This document shows positions 16,984 to 26,331 of a DNA stretch of 53,141 bases, in pieces. The translations under genes were made by a program, and so were the position numbers. The DNA is from a virus. Each line of letters starts with the position of its first letter. Within the stretch, counting starts at the first letter, position 1. A model generated the notes under the pieces. The model was not told where the DNA came from. It was given only the letters and a program-made list of their open reading frames with translations, and searched no databases. Where the stretch lies: the IMG/VR virus record IMGVR_UViG_3300030389_000481, positions 1 to 53,141 of that record; one strand, given 5' to 3'.

Positions 16984-17720
16984 TGGCAATAAGTGGAGCA
17001 GGGCAACAAAAATCATTCTCAGATTTACAAACTGAGTTTGGTGGTTCGCATCCTATAACTATGGGTGAGTATGCTTCTTTTAGAGTATCAGGTTCTGGTA
17101 ATACTATTGACATGGATGACTTTGCAGGTGCAGTAGCATTTACTTGGGATAATCCAGCAGTAGATTTAGATTTACCTAACAATGCTTTAGTATCTACAGG
17201 AAGTTCATCAGGTACTGCTTTAGGTATAGCTGTTATAGGTGTAGCTTTTCAACCAGCAGATAATAGAGTTAGATTTAGATATGGTAAAGGAACTCAAAGT
17301 GCAGCAATAACTTATAATTATTTAAATTTAGATTATACTGGTACTGACCCTGACCAAGTAGAGATGCAATTAAACTGGACAGCATCTACATCAGGTACTG
17401 GTACTTTTAGTAATGCTACCGGTTTTACATCTGGTAATTGGAGTACTATACAAAAACAAACTACCAGTAGTGATTCTGGTTTATTTACAGCAGCAACTTG
17501 GTCAGCTCAAAAAAGTTCATCACAAGGATTTGGAACTGCTGCTTTAGATGCAGGAGCTTTTGCTGGTACTGCTTTAACATTTGCATTTAGAGCAAAAGAC
17601 TCAAGTGGTAATGTCATAGCCACCTCTAGTACTAGTAATAGTGAAACTGTTTATGTTTCTGCTTCAAGAAGTGGCTTCGGTGGTGGAGGTGGAGGTGGAG
17701 GTGGAGGCTTCGAGCCTTAA
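16983..17720 (+). CDS. Putative tail tip/adhesin with poly-Gly end
   Basis: 245 residues. The opening [20 protein letters not shown] and GEYASFRVSGSG resemble the start of small fibre-tip or adhesin proteins of marine phages. It continues with beta-rich sequence and ends GFGGGGGGGGGGFEP, a glycine run. A role at the fibre or tail tip is inferred from position behind the fibre and the Gly-rich end, as in T-even adhesin-like proteins; no enzymatic motif is visible. A GGCTTCGAGCC hairpin overlaps its last codons, just before the next promoter. Confidence 0.55.
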   Translation: MAISGAGQQKSFSDLQTEFGGSHPITMGEYASFRVSGSGNTIDMDDFAGAVAFTWDNPAVDLDLPNNALVSTGSSSGTALGIAVIGVAFQPADNRVRFRYGKGTQSAAITYNYLNLDYTGTDPDQVEMQLNWTASTSGTGTFSNATGFTSGNWSTIQKQTTSSDSGLFTAATWSAQKSSSQGFGTAALDAGAFAGTALTFAFRAKDSSGNVIATSSTSNSETVYVSASRSGFGGGGGGGGGGFEP

Positions 17721-17728
17721 ACCGAAAC

Positions 17729-17757
17729 TTGACAAGACTTATATAAAATATTATAAT
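17729..17757 (+). promoter_or_regulatory. Perfect-consensus sigma70 promoter for collagen-modifying gene
   Basis: TTGACA (17729-17734), 17 bases, TATAAT (17752-17757): both hexamers are perfect. RNA would start at about 17764, leaving a short leader with AGGGGTG before the ATG at 17775. It lies in the 54-base gap between the tail tip gene and the fused glycosyltransferase/hydroxylase, so this gene can be expressed by unmodified host polymerase independent of the late operon. Confidence 0.85.
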
Positions 17758-17774
17758 ACTATTAGGGGTGAAGC

Positions 17775-19610
17775 ATGAAGAAATTAGTAATAAGTTTAAA
17801 AAGAAGACAAGATAGAAAAGTAGAATTTAAAAAAAATAATTTAAAAGATTTTAAATATTTAGAAGCTATAGATTATAAAACTTTAAATAATAAAAATTTT
17901 AAAGTTGATGAAAATTTTAAAGACCCTTTTCTAAATAGACAAACTTTAAAAAGTGAAGTAGCTTGTTTTTTATCTCATAAAAAAGCATGGGAAGAATGTC
18001 TAAGACTTTATGAACCTGTAATTATTTTAGAAGATGATGCAGTTATAAATGATACATGGGATGAAGAATACTATGAAAAGTTACTAGAAGATTATGAGTT
18101 TATTTATCTTCAAAGAAACGAAAATGAACCTGATAAGGTTGTAAGTATAGATGATAGAATAGAAAAACCATCTTACCCTTACAATTTAACAGGATATGTT
18201 ATAGAACCTACAACTGCTACAAAGTTATTACACAATTATAAAGAAATAATACCAGTTGATGAATACATACCTCGGTTAATTAAAAAAGGTCAAATAGATG
18301 CTGTAGCTTTGAAACATGATGCATGTAATCAGTTACCAAGAAGCATAAGCGAGAGTGATATAGAAAATAATAAAACAGCTAGAAACTTTACTGTACATCC
18401 AATTACAGTAGGTTCAGATAGGCTGAAATGTGTTAAGTTAAACACAAGTGCTAGAAAACATGGTATTGAAGTAAAAAACTTAGGTACTAATGTAGAATGG
18501 AAAGGAACAGATATGTCTGGTCCGGGTGGTGGAATGAAAGCCAACCTACTAAGAGATTATGTAAATACTCTACCAGACAATGATGTAGTTTTATTTACAG
18601 ATGCATACGATGTATTTTATGCAGATAATTTAGAAACTATAACTGAAAGATATTTAGACTTTAATACTAAAGCAGTTTTTTCAGCAGAGTTATATTGTTA
18701 TCCTGATGCTAGTATAGCAAATGAGTTTCCAGAATCTAATACACCTTATAGGTATTTGAATAGTGGAACATTTATAGCTCAAGTAGGAGAACTAAAAAAA
18801 ATGTTTGCTTCTTCTACTGTAGCTGATGATGGTGATGACCAACTGTATTATCAGAAGTTATTACTAAGTAATGAGTTTGATATGACTTTGGATTATGAAG
18901 GTTATATTTTTCAAACACATGAAGAAGCAACAGGTATAAATAGTTCAGGACAACTTTATAATCCTAGAACAAATTGTTGTGCTTGTATTTATCATGGTAA
19001 TGGTGGAGACAATACTAAAGATAAATTTAATGCTTTATACAATGTCTTTCATCCTAGAACTGATTATTATTTTAGTCCTAGTAATTCATATGACATTATA
19101 GAAGATGATATGTTAGTAGCTGACTTTATGACTCAAGAACAATGTGAAAGACTTATTGAGTTAGCTGATAAGAATGGAAACTGGGATAGTTTAAAATATG
19201 ATAAGTTTCCAGCACAAGAAATAAGAATAAAAGAATTAGGTTTGTGGACAGAGTTAGAAGCTAAGTGGAATGAATTTATAGTTCCAATACTAGAAAAATA
19301 TTGGAAGCCTACAGAGATGTATGGTTTAAGAGATGCATTCGTAATGCGATATAATTTAGATACACAAAAAGATTTACCTTTACATACTGATGCAAGTTTA
19401 GTAACAGGAAGTGTAAAGTTAAATGATGATTATGAAGGAGCTGATTTATTTTATCCTAGACAAAATATCAGCAACAAAGATATACCAGTAGGAAAAATAC
19501 TTTTATTTCCCGGTATGGTAACACACGGACATGAGTGCTTACCTTTAACAAAAGGAACAAAATATAGTTTTACTATCTGGTCTAATAGATTTCCCGGAGA
19601 TAACATATAA
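17775..19610 (+). CDS. Trifunctional collagen lysyl hydroxylase and glycosyltransferase
   Basis: 611 residues, three domains. Residues 1-200: GT25-type glycosyltransferase like procollagen galactosyltransferase COLGALT (VISLKRRQDR, CFLSHKKAWE, LEDDA at 85-89, PYNLTGYVIEP, IPVDEYIP). Residues 205-430: PLOD/LH3-like glycosyltransferase (VEWKGTDMSGPGGG, DxD in LFTDAYDVF 273-281, FSAELYCYP, YLNSGTF, DDGDDQLYY 351-359, HGNG). Residues 440-605: 2OG-Fe(II) lysyl hydroxylase (CERLIELADKNGNW, HTD 537-539, THGHE 583-587, GTKY 594-597 where animal enzymes have GTRY). This order would hydroxylate lysine, then add galactose and glucose to hydroxylysine. The collagen-like fibre with Lys only in Y positions is the obvious substrate. 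It has its own consensus promoter. The substrate assignment is inference. Confidence 0.9.
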   Translation: MKKLVISLKRRQDRKVEFKKNNLKDFKYLEAIDYKTLNNKNFKVDENFKDPFLNRQTLKSEVACFLSHKKAWEECLRLYEPVIILEDDAVINDTWDEEYYEKLLEDYEFIYLQRNENEPDKVVSIDDRIEKPSYPYNLTGYVIEPTTATKLLHNYKEIIPVDEYIPRLIKKGQIDAVALKHDACNQLPRSISESDIENNKTARNFTVHPITVGSDRLKCVKLNTSARKHGIEVKNLGTNVEWKGTDMSGPGGGMKANLLRDYVNTLPDNDVVLFTDAYDVFYADNLETITERYLDFNTKAVFSAELYCYPDASIANEFPESNTPYRYLNSGTFIAQVGELKKMFASSTVADDGDDQLYYQKLLLSNEFDMTLDYEGYIFQTHEEATGINSSGQLYNPRTNCCACIYHGNGGDNTKDKFNALYNVFHPRTDYYFSPSNSYDIIEDDMLVADFMTQEQCERLIELADKNGNWDSLKYDKFPAQEIRIKELGLWTELEAKWNEFIVPILEKYWKPTEMYGLRDAFVMRYNLDTQKDLPLHTDASLVTGSVKLNDDYEGADLFYPRQNISNKDIPVGKILLFPGMVTHGHECLPLTKGTKYSFTIWSNRFPGDNI

Positions 19611-19852
19611 TGGAAATATCAACATATTTAATTTGGAATGCAATAATTACTTTGGTGTTAGCACCTTTGTTGTTTTCTATTCGTAAAAATGAAGCAGAAG
19701 CTAAAAGAATAGATATACTTCTAAATAAAACTAGAGAAGAAATTGCTAGAGAATATGTAACTAAACAAGAAGTTAAAGAAGATATGACAGCTTTAATGGA
19801 ACGATTAGAAAAATTACACGAGAAAGTAGATAAACTTTTTGAGGTTAAATAA
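19610..19852 (+). CDS. Small membrane protein with coiled coil
   Basis: 80 residues: one transmembrane helix near the N-terminus (about 6-24, LIWNAIITLVLAPLLFSI) and a charged coiled coil behind it (KTREEIAREYVTKQEVKEDM ... LEKLHEKVDKLF). It overlaps both neighbours by one base. The layout resembles small phage membrane proteins of unknown role, some of which act in lysis or DNA entry. I cannot assign it further. Confidence 0.7.
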   Translation: MEISTYLIWNAIITLVLAPLLFSIRKNEAEAKRIDILLNKTREEIAREYVTKQEVKEDMTALMERLEKLHEKVDKLFEVK

Positions 19853-22710
19853 TGGCTAAAAAACAAAGAAAGAAAAGAAATAAAAAATATAAACCTACTT
19901 ATAAATCTGATAGAAAAGATTATAGAAAAGGTGGTAGAGTAGCACTTAGAGAAGGCACTCCAATAGGTGGAGTTTTTATACCACCAGATAAAGGTAAAGT
20001 AGGAAACTATGGACCTACTGCTGATGGTACTCAAAGAGGAATAACTCCTGTAACTACAGGTACTGTTTTTGGTGAAGAAAATTTAGTTAAACCTCCAATA
20101 GGTGGTCAAGCTGCTGCTGCTGGTGATGATAGTACTGACATTGATGGTTTTGCAGGTTATACACCACCACCACCATCATATACAACAGGTGGAGAAGATG
20201 ACCCTAATAGAGAAGATAGAGTAGTTAGAACAGGATTTAGAGCCGAAGATATGGCTCAAGGTCTTTTACCAGAAGATGTACCTCAAATAGATGAACCTGA
20301 AAAAATAGGTAGAGAAGGAACAGAAATAACTCCTGATGACCCAAGATACTTTATGCAAGGTGTTGAAGATGCAAAAGCAGGTAGAGTTGCTACAGGTGAT
20401 GAAGATGTATCTACTGAAAGAAGTAGAGAAGCTGACATTCAAGGAATTGAAAGAGAAACTACTCGAATGGAACCCGTTGCTAGAACTAGCGATGTTATGG
20501 TTAGAGGGCAAGAAACTCGAGCAAGAGGTATTAATGAAAATTTAAGAGGTCAAGTTACAGATGTAAGAGACTCTGCAAGTATAGCTAGAGAACAAGCAGA
20601 ACTAGATAAAGCTACAACAATTTCAGGTGCTTTATCTGCAGGTGCTTTTGCTAACCAAGTTTCAAATAAATATTCTGCTGCAACTCTTGCACCTACACCT
20701 GATGCTGAAAGACAAAATCGTGAAGCTATAGTTGATAGGAATGCTGTGGGTAGAGATGCTGCTCAGATATTAGGAACTATTAATTATGATGCTGCTCAAA
20801 GAAGAACAGTAACAGGACAAGCTGCTATAGGTGCTGCTGCTACTATGATAGCCGAAGTAGCTGAAATACCAGAACCTCTTGCTGCTGCTATTGTAGAAAG
20901 TCCTGCAAGTGTAGAAGCTCAAATAGATAATCAACCTATTGAAGTACAAGCTGCTGTTGCTTCATTACCATTAGAAGCTACTATTAGTGGACAAATGGAA
21001 TTACTAATGGGTAGTTTAGAAGAAGGTGAAGTACCACAATGGGCTAGACCTGCTGTTGATGCAGTTGAAAGAAACTTAGCTAATAGAGGTTTAACAGTAT
21101 CTACTATTGGTAGAGATAGTTTGTTTAACGCTATTATTCAAAGTGCTATGCCTATTGCTCAAGCTGATGCTCAAGCATTACAACAAAGAGCAGCACAGAA
21201 CTTAAGTAATCAACAACAAGCTAACTTAGCAAGTTCACAAAACGCACAACAATTAAAGATGGCAAACTTGTCTAATAGACAAACTGCTGCAAGTCAGTCA
21301 GCACAATTTGCACAACAAATGGCTGGTATGCAAAGTCAGTTTAACCAACAAGCTGTAATGCAAACTGCAAATATGCAACAACAAACAGCTATGGCAAACT
21401 TACAAGCTAGACAACAAGCTGCTATGGTAAATGCAGCAAACCAACAAGCTATCAATATTCAAAATTTAAAGAATGAACAACAGATAGAAGTTGCTAATTT
21501 ACAAGTAGAAGCTCAAGCTGCTGGTGCTGACCAAAGTGCAGAGAACCAAGCTAGATTAGTTGAGATGCAAACTGCTGCAAACTTTATGGCACAAAACGCT
21601 GCATTCAAACAAGACATGGATAAAGCTAATTTAAGTGCTGACCAGCAAATTAGATTAGCAAACTTATCAGCTTTAAATCAAGCTGAATCAGAACAGTTAA
21701 GTGCTAATCAACAAACTGAACTTGCAAATCTTAATAAAAGAATGCAAGTTAATTTAAACAATGCTAACTTAGCTCAACAAATGGGATTAGCTCAATTAAA
21801 TGTTGACCAACAAAGAGCAATGCAACATGCACAAGTAGCAGCCGGTATGGATATGGCTAACTTTAGTAATGAGCAACAAGTAGAATTAGCAAATAGTAAG
21901 TTTATGCAAACAACTACAATGGCTAATTTAAATAATGAACAACAGTCTATAATTCAAGAAGCTACTGCATTAGCTTCAATGGACTTAGCAAACTTAAGTA
22001 CTGCTGCAAGTTTAAGAGTAGAAAGTGCTAAAAACTTTTTATCATATGATATGGCTAACTTAAATAATAAACAACAAGCTACTATACTAAAAGCACAACA
22101 ACAACAACAATCTATGTTGACAGATGTTGCTGCAGAAAATGCTCGTAAACAGTTTAATGCTACAAGTGAAAATCAAAGAGACCAATTTATGATGCAACTA
22201 GCATCTCAATTTGAATTATCAAATCAAGCACAAACAAATAATATGAGACAGTTTAACGCTACAGCAGAAAATGCTGCACAAGCTAGAGCTAGTGCAAATG
22301 AATTAGCAGCTAATAGTTTAATGGCTCAATTAAGTACTGATGTTTCTAAATTTAATGCAGAAAAAGAATTTCAAAAAAATCAGTTAAATACACAACAAGC
22401 TACAGTTATTGCACAAAGTAATGTAGAGTGGAGGCGTAAATCTAATACTGCTGATACTGCTGCTTTTAATGCAGTAAATCAACAAAATGCAATGAATGCT
22501 TTTAACCTTACAGCATCTGCTAATAATTTCTTATGGCAGGAGTTAAGAGATGAAGCAGCTTTTGATGTACAGAGATGGGATAATGACCAACAAAGAAAAG
22601 CATCAATGTTAATTGCTGCGTTAGGTAATGACCAAGGTGTAAATAAAAAAGACCATTGGGATAATAATATAACTACATTAGCAAATTTATTTGAAGGATG
22701 GCTAGAATAA
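19852..22710 (+). CDS. Large Gln/Ala/Asn-rich internal virion protein
   Basis: 952 residues. The first ~25 are very basic (KKQRKKRNKKYKPTYKSDRK). From about 430 to 880 it is a long Gln/Asn/Ala-rich helical region with recurring (M/V/L)ANL(N/S)NxQQ units, a likely extended coiled coil. This suggests a core or ejection protein of the podovirus internal virion set. It is followed by a gene with membrane-active features, as expected in an ejection module. No enzyme motif is visible. Confidence 0.7.
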   Translation: MAKKQRKKRNKKYKPTYKSDRKDYRKGGRVALREGTPIGGVFIPPDKGKVGNYGPTADGTQRGITPVTTGTVFGEENLVKPPIGGQAAAAGDDSTDIDGFAGYTPPPPSYTTGGEDDPNREDRVVRTGFRAEDMAQGLLPEDVPQIDEPEKIGREGTEITPDDPRYFMQGVEDAKAGRVATGDEDVSTERSREADIQGIERETTRMEPVARTSDVMVRGQETRARGINENLRGQVTDVRDSASIAREQAELDKATTISGALSAGAFANQVSNKYSAATLAPTPDAERQNREAIVDRNAVGRDAAQILGTINYDAAQRRTVTGQAAIGAAATMIAEVAEIPEPLAAAIVESPASVEAQIDNQPIEVQAAVASLPLEATISGQMELLMGSLEEGEVPQWARPAVDAVERNLANRGLTVSTIGRDSLFNAIIQSAMPIAQADAQALQQRAAQNLSNQQQANLASSQNAQQLKMANLSNRQTAASQSAQFAQQMAGMQSQFNQQAVMQTANMQQQTAMANLQARQQAAMVNAANQQAINIQNLKNEQQIEVANLQVEAQAAGADQSAENQARLVEMQTAANFMAQNAAFKQDMDKANLSADQQIRLANLSALNQAESEQLSANQQTELANLNKRMQVNLNNANLAQQMGLAQLNVDQQRAMQHAQVAAGMDMANFSNEQQVELANSKFMQTTTMANLNNEQQSIIQEATALASMDLANLSTAASLRVESAKNFLSYDMANLNNKQQATILKAQQQQQSMLTDVAAENARKQFNATSENQRDQFMMQLASQFELSNQAQTNNMRQFNATAENAAQARASANELAANSLMAQLSTDVSKFNAEKEFQKNQLNTQQATVIAQSNVEWRRKSNTADTAAFNAVNQQNAMNAFNLTASANNFLWQELRDEAAFDVQRWDNDQQRKASMLIAALGNDQGVNKKDHWDNNITTLANLFEGWLE

Positions 22711-22720
22711 GGAGATATAC

Positions 22721-23941
22721 ATGGGTAAGTTAAGAAAATTAGGAAAGAAAATAGGTAGAGGAATTAAAAAGATTGGTAAACGATTAAAGAAAGGTTTAGG
22801 TAGCATAGCTAAAGCTTTTGGTAAATTAGGTTTTGTAGGCAGTCTTGCTTTATCTTTTTTACTTCCGGGTATAGGTTCTGCCATAGGAGGATGGCTACAA
22901 GGTGTAGCAGGTGCCGGAGGATTTGGTTCTGGTATAGCTAAAGCTGCTTTACAAGTTGCAGATGGAATTAGTAAAGCTGGTAACTTTGTAAAAGATGGTG
23001 TTGGTAAAGTATTTAATAGAGTAACAGATGCTATTGAATATGGAATGAATGCTGTTAGTAGACCATTTATGGAAAAAGGTGCTAGAGGTGCAGGTAGTGC
23101 TTTTAGAGACTGGGCAAGTAATGCAACAGGTGGATTTATAGATAGGTCTAATGTTGGATTAGAAGTGGATGGTGTAAAAGTTACTGATATGACTAGAGCA
23201 CAAATTAATGATTTAAGAGATTCAGGTCAATTAGAAATATTACAAAATGATGCACAGTTTGCAAGAGAAACAGCTAGACTTGATAGAACAGAAACTTTAT
23301 CTGACATTAGATATGCTGCAGATGGAACAGAAATAGGTAGAGATTATACAGCAGGATTTGACCCCGGTAGTAAGCCTGTAGAAGTAACATTTGATAAAAA
23401 TACTTTAATGCCTAATCCAGCTCCAGAAGGTATAAACAATCCTACTATGGTATTTGATGAAGGTACTCAAACATATAATTGGTATGATGGTGATAAATAT
23501 GAAAAAGGTTTAGCAGCTTTAGGTGGAGACCAAGAAGTAGTTGCTTCAGTTGTAAATAAAAATTATATAGAAGGTGGACAATTATTTGAAGGACCACCAG
23601 TACCACCAGAACCACCTAAACCTAGTATCTTTGATAAAAATACATCTTATGATTCTTTCAAAGCTAGAGTAAAAGCTAGTAGAGAATTTGACCTATACAA
23701 AAAAGTAGCACCTATTCAAATGATGGGAGCAGAACTACAAGCTCAAGAAGATATGGAAGAAGCTCAAGCAGAAATGGCTAGAAAAGAACAAGCAGCTTAT
23801 TTTGCATCAATAGGTCAAGATACTTTAGGAGGTAACAGAGGAAGTGTGATTAATGAAACTAATGTAGATTTTTCAATGCCAATGAGTCAAGACACACAAT
23901 TTAGAGTTATGAATTTATATGGTGGTATATTAGGAGCATAA
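22721..23941 (+). CDS. Internal virion protein with membrane-active N-terminus
   Basis: 406 residues. The N-terminus is a basic amphipathic stretch (KLRKLGKKIGRGIKKIGKRL) followed by a hydrophobic Gly-rich segment (FVGSLALSFLLPGIGSAIGG), typical of phage ejection proteins that penetrate the host envelope. The rest is mixed, with a Pro-rich patch near residue 300 (PPVPPEPPKP). Its ribosome binding site AAGGAGATATACAT is the same 14 bases as the famously strong T7 gene 10 leader, which predicts high translation. Confidence 0.7.
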   Translation: MGKLRKLGKKIGRGIKKIGKRLKKGLGSIAKAFGKLGFVGSLALSFLLPGIGSAIGGWLQGVAGAGGFGSGIAKAALQVADGISKAGNFVKDGVGKVFNRVTDAIEYGMNAVSRPFMEKGARGAGSAFRDWASNATGGFIDRSNVGLEVDGVKVTDMTRAQINDLRDSGQLEILQNDAQFARETARLDRTETLSDIRYAADGTEIGRDYTAGFDPGSKPVEVTFDKNTLMPNPAPEGINNPTMVFDEGTQTYNWYDGDKYEKGLAALGGDQEVVASVVNKNYIEGGQLFEGPPVPPEPPKPSIFDKNTSYDSFKARVKASREFDLYKKVAPIQMMGAELQAQEDMEEAQAEMARKEQAAYFASIGQDTLGGNRGSVINETNVDFSMPMSQDTQFRVMNLYGGILGA

Positions 23942-23942
23942 T

Positions 23943-24530
23943 ATGAAGGATGATAAACAACAAAGAATAAACGAAAAAACTTATCTGTCTCCTCGTTTAC
24001 AAGAAGTATTATTTGAAGGTCCTACTCCCGGACAGTCTTTAACAAAAGACCCAGATGAAAGGTATCCTTGGGAAGGACCACCTAAATATGTTTCTTTAAA
24101 AGATGCAAGAGAACAAATATTTTTAAATATGATAGAACCTCAAAATCTTAAGAATATACAACAGTTAATGTTAAATGACTTACCAATTAATACTATTGCA
24201 CAGGTAATATTAAAAGATGGTTTTGAAAAAGGAGCTTGGAATCCTGACATGATGTTACAACTTTTAGAACCTACAATGTATATGTTATTAGCTGTAGCTG
24301 AAAGGTCTGGAATAGAACCTATAATAGAAAGTGATATAGAGCCAGAAGATGAAGATAGTACTGCAAGAGTTGCATCTATATCAAATGGATTTATAAAAGA
24401 AGGTGGTAGATTTCAAGATGCCAGAGTAAAAGAAGTTAGAGAAGAATCAGTAGGTAGAGAGATAGCTCAACAATTAAAAGAAGCACCTATACCTAGTTTA
24501 TTAGATAGGAGAGATAAAAATGTCAGATGA
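23943..24530 (+). CDS. Virion-associated hypothetical protein
   Basis: 195 residues, acidic, no recognised family. It begins one base after the previous stop and overlaps the next gene by 11 bases, inside the internal-virion cluster. It opens with a polar N-terminus (MKDDKQQRINEKTYLSPRLQ) and has a central helical part (IFLNMIEPQNLKNIQQLMLN) and a hydrophobic helix around residue 110 (MMLQLLEPTMYMLLAVAERS). A structural or assembly role is likely from context only. Confidence 0.65.
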   Translation: MKDDKQQRINEKTYLSPRLQEVLFEGPTPGQSLTKDPDERYPWEGPPKYVSLKDAREQIFLNMIEPQNLKNIQQLMLNDLPINTIAQVILKDGFEKGAWNPDMMLQLLEPTMYMLLAVAERSGIEPIIESDIEPEDEDSTARVASISNGFIKEGGRFQDARVKEVREESVGREIAQQLKEAPIPSLLDRRDKNVR

Positions 24531-26331
24531 TAATTTATTTGCACAATTAGATAGTGGCATGAGTATGGAAGAACTTGGTAGTTCTTTACTCGATAGAAAA
24601 GCTCAACAACAAAAAGCACAAAGAAAAGCAGACAAAAAAGCTCAAAGAGTTACAAACATACTTGCAGGATTAACTGCTGGACAAGCTGTATTTAAAAATG
24701 CTTTAAACAGAAGAATGAAAGAGTTAGATGAACAACAAACATTTTTATTATCTAATAATGCACAACAAGTAAAAGATATAAATAATCTTAGTAGAATTAT
24801 TCGTTATCTTCCAGAAGAAAGCTGGTTTGAAGGTAAAGAAAATATGGGAGAAGCAGAATTAGCAGAACTATATGCTAAAGAATATGGTGGTGGTTTTTCA
24901 GGAATGAAAGAAAGATTTAGACCTGCTGTTGATGAAATTTTAAAACAAAGTTTTGCAGATGAAGCAGGATTTGCTAAATTCAAAGCTGGTTCTCAATATA
25001 ATGCAGCCTTAGAAAGTGGTATAAATACTTTGTTACAAGATTATTTAAGTGTAGCTGCTAATGGTAAAAGAAAGTATATGAACTTTGAAAGTGATTTAAG
25101 AGAACTATTAAATGCTGGAGATTTAGATAAAATTGATTTATATAAAAGAGGCATCGGTATGACTGTAACAGATTTAGATGAAGCCGAAAAAAGAATGATA
25201 AATACTTATAGACAAGAATATAGAGATAAAGGTTTTATTGGTGGTTTTAAAGATTCACTTCGTAGAATAGGTATTCTCCAAGAAGAAAAAGGTGGAATGA
25301 ATTTATTTAAAAATATTGACCAAGTAATTATGGATGATGATTATCTTATGAATAAAAGTATTCAAGATATGCAATTAGGAGGACATTTAATAGGAGATTT
25401 AGACCAATATATGTCTAACTATCATACTTCTAATTTTAAGTATGAAGATGCAGCTACTTCTAATATGGATTTTCTAGCAAGAATAGATATTGATATGGAC
25501 CAGTTATATGATGCATCACAAATGTTTAATACTAAAAGAAATCCAGAGGATATTGAAGGAGAAGGCGAAGGAAGATACGATAAATTACATATCTTAAGAG
25601 TTGCCGGTGATGATGATTTTATGCAGCAATATTTTAAAGATATTAAAAAGAATAAAAATTCAGAAGTCTATATGGAATTTAGAGCCGATGTAGGTACTTT
25701 ATCTTTATTATTTGCAGATGACCCTGAGATGGCAGTTAGAGCTTATAAAGATAGTTTAACTACAAAGATAGAAGGTGGTGGTTGGTCTTTCTTTGATGGT
25801 GCAGCCGATGTTAATCCTTTTGAAGAAGTAAGTGAAGAAAAAATTCAAGAGTTTAGAGAAGCTATGAATAATGAATCATTTAGAAATAAATTTGCAGCAG
25901 CTTTATTAATAAGACATGGTGCTATGGATGGTGGTGCAAGATGGTTTGGACCGGCTGGAGGAGCAGAAACTTACAATTATGATACTGAAGGTTTAATTAT
26001 TGACATGTACGCTGATAAAGAACCAGAATCTTATAGAGAAAGTAACACACATAGAGCAGTAAAAGTAGGAACAGGTGTTGGTATAAATTTTGAAAATGGA
26101 AAGTATAGTATTACAGATGATTATGCAAGATATACTTTAAACGAACAAAGAGAAGTATTTGATAATCATATGTATGGTATATTTCATCAACCAGATGCAG
26201 ATGAAGCTACAAGACTATTTCATATGAATTTATTATTTTCTCAGCCATTCAATCCTTATCAAGGTGTATATGATGATTTAAATGATTACATGCAAGATTT
26301 ATCATCAATGTTTAGAACAGGTAAAAAGTAA
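24520..26331 (+). CDS. Internal virion protein, mid-size
   Basis: 603 residues, mostly charged and helical, no catalytic motif I recognise. The start MSDDNLFAQLDSGMSMEELG is followed by a Lys/Gln-rich helix (DRKAQQQKAQRKADKKAQR). Position between other ejection-module genes and size fit a core protein of the podovirus ejectosome. It overlaps its upstream neighbour by 11 bases and abuts the next gene with no gap. Confidence 0.65.
   Translation: MSDDNLFAQLDSGMSMEELGSSLLDRKAQQQKAQRKADKKAQRVTNILAGLTAGQAVFKNALNRRMKELDEQQTFLLSNNAQQVKDINNLSRIIRYLPEESWFEGKENMGEAELAELYAKEYGGGFSGMKERFRPAVDEILKQSFADEAGFAKFKAGSQYNAALESGINTLLQDYLSVAANGKRKYMNFESDLRELLNAGDLDKIDLYKRGIGMTVTDLDEAEKRMINTYRQEYRDKGFIGGFKDSLRRIGILQEEKGGMNLFKNIDQVIMDDDYLMNKSIQDMQLGGHLIGDLDQYMSNYHTSNFKYEDAATSNMDFLARIDIDMDQLYDASQMFNTKRNPEDIEGEGEGRYDKLHILRVAGDDDFMQQYFKDIKKNKNSEVYMEFRADVGTLSLLFADDPEMAVRAYKDSLTTKIEGGGWSFFDGAADVNPFEEVSEEKIQEFREAMNNESFRNKFAAALLIRHGAMDGGARWFGPAGGAETYNYDTEGLIIDMYADKEPESYRESNTHRAVKVGTGVGINFENGKYSITDDYARYTLNEQREVFDNHMYGIFHQPDADEATRLFHMNLLFSQPFNPYQGVYDDLNDYMQDLSSMFRTGKK

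Noticed and set aside
19582-20034. 150-codon minus-strand frame at the 19.6-20.0 kb junction
   Set aside because: Ser/Phe/Ile-rich antisense translation spanning three real + strand gene ends; no supporting signals.
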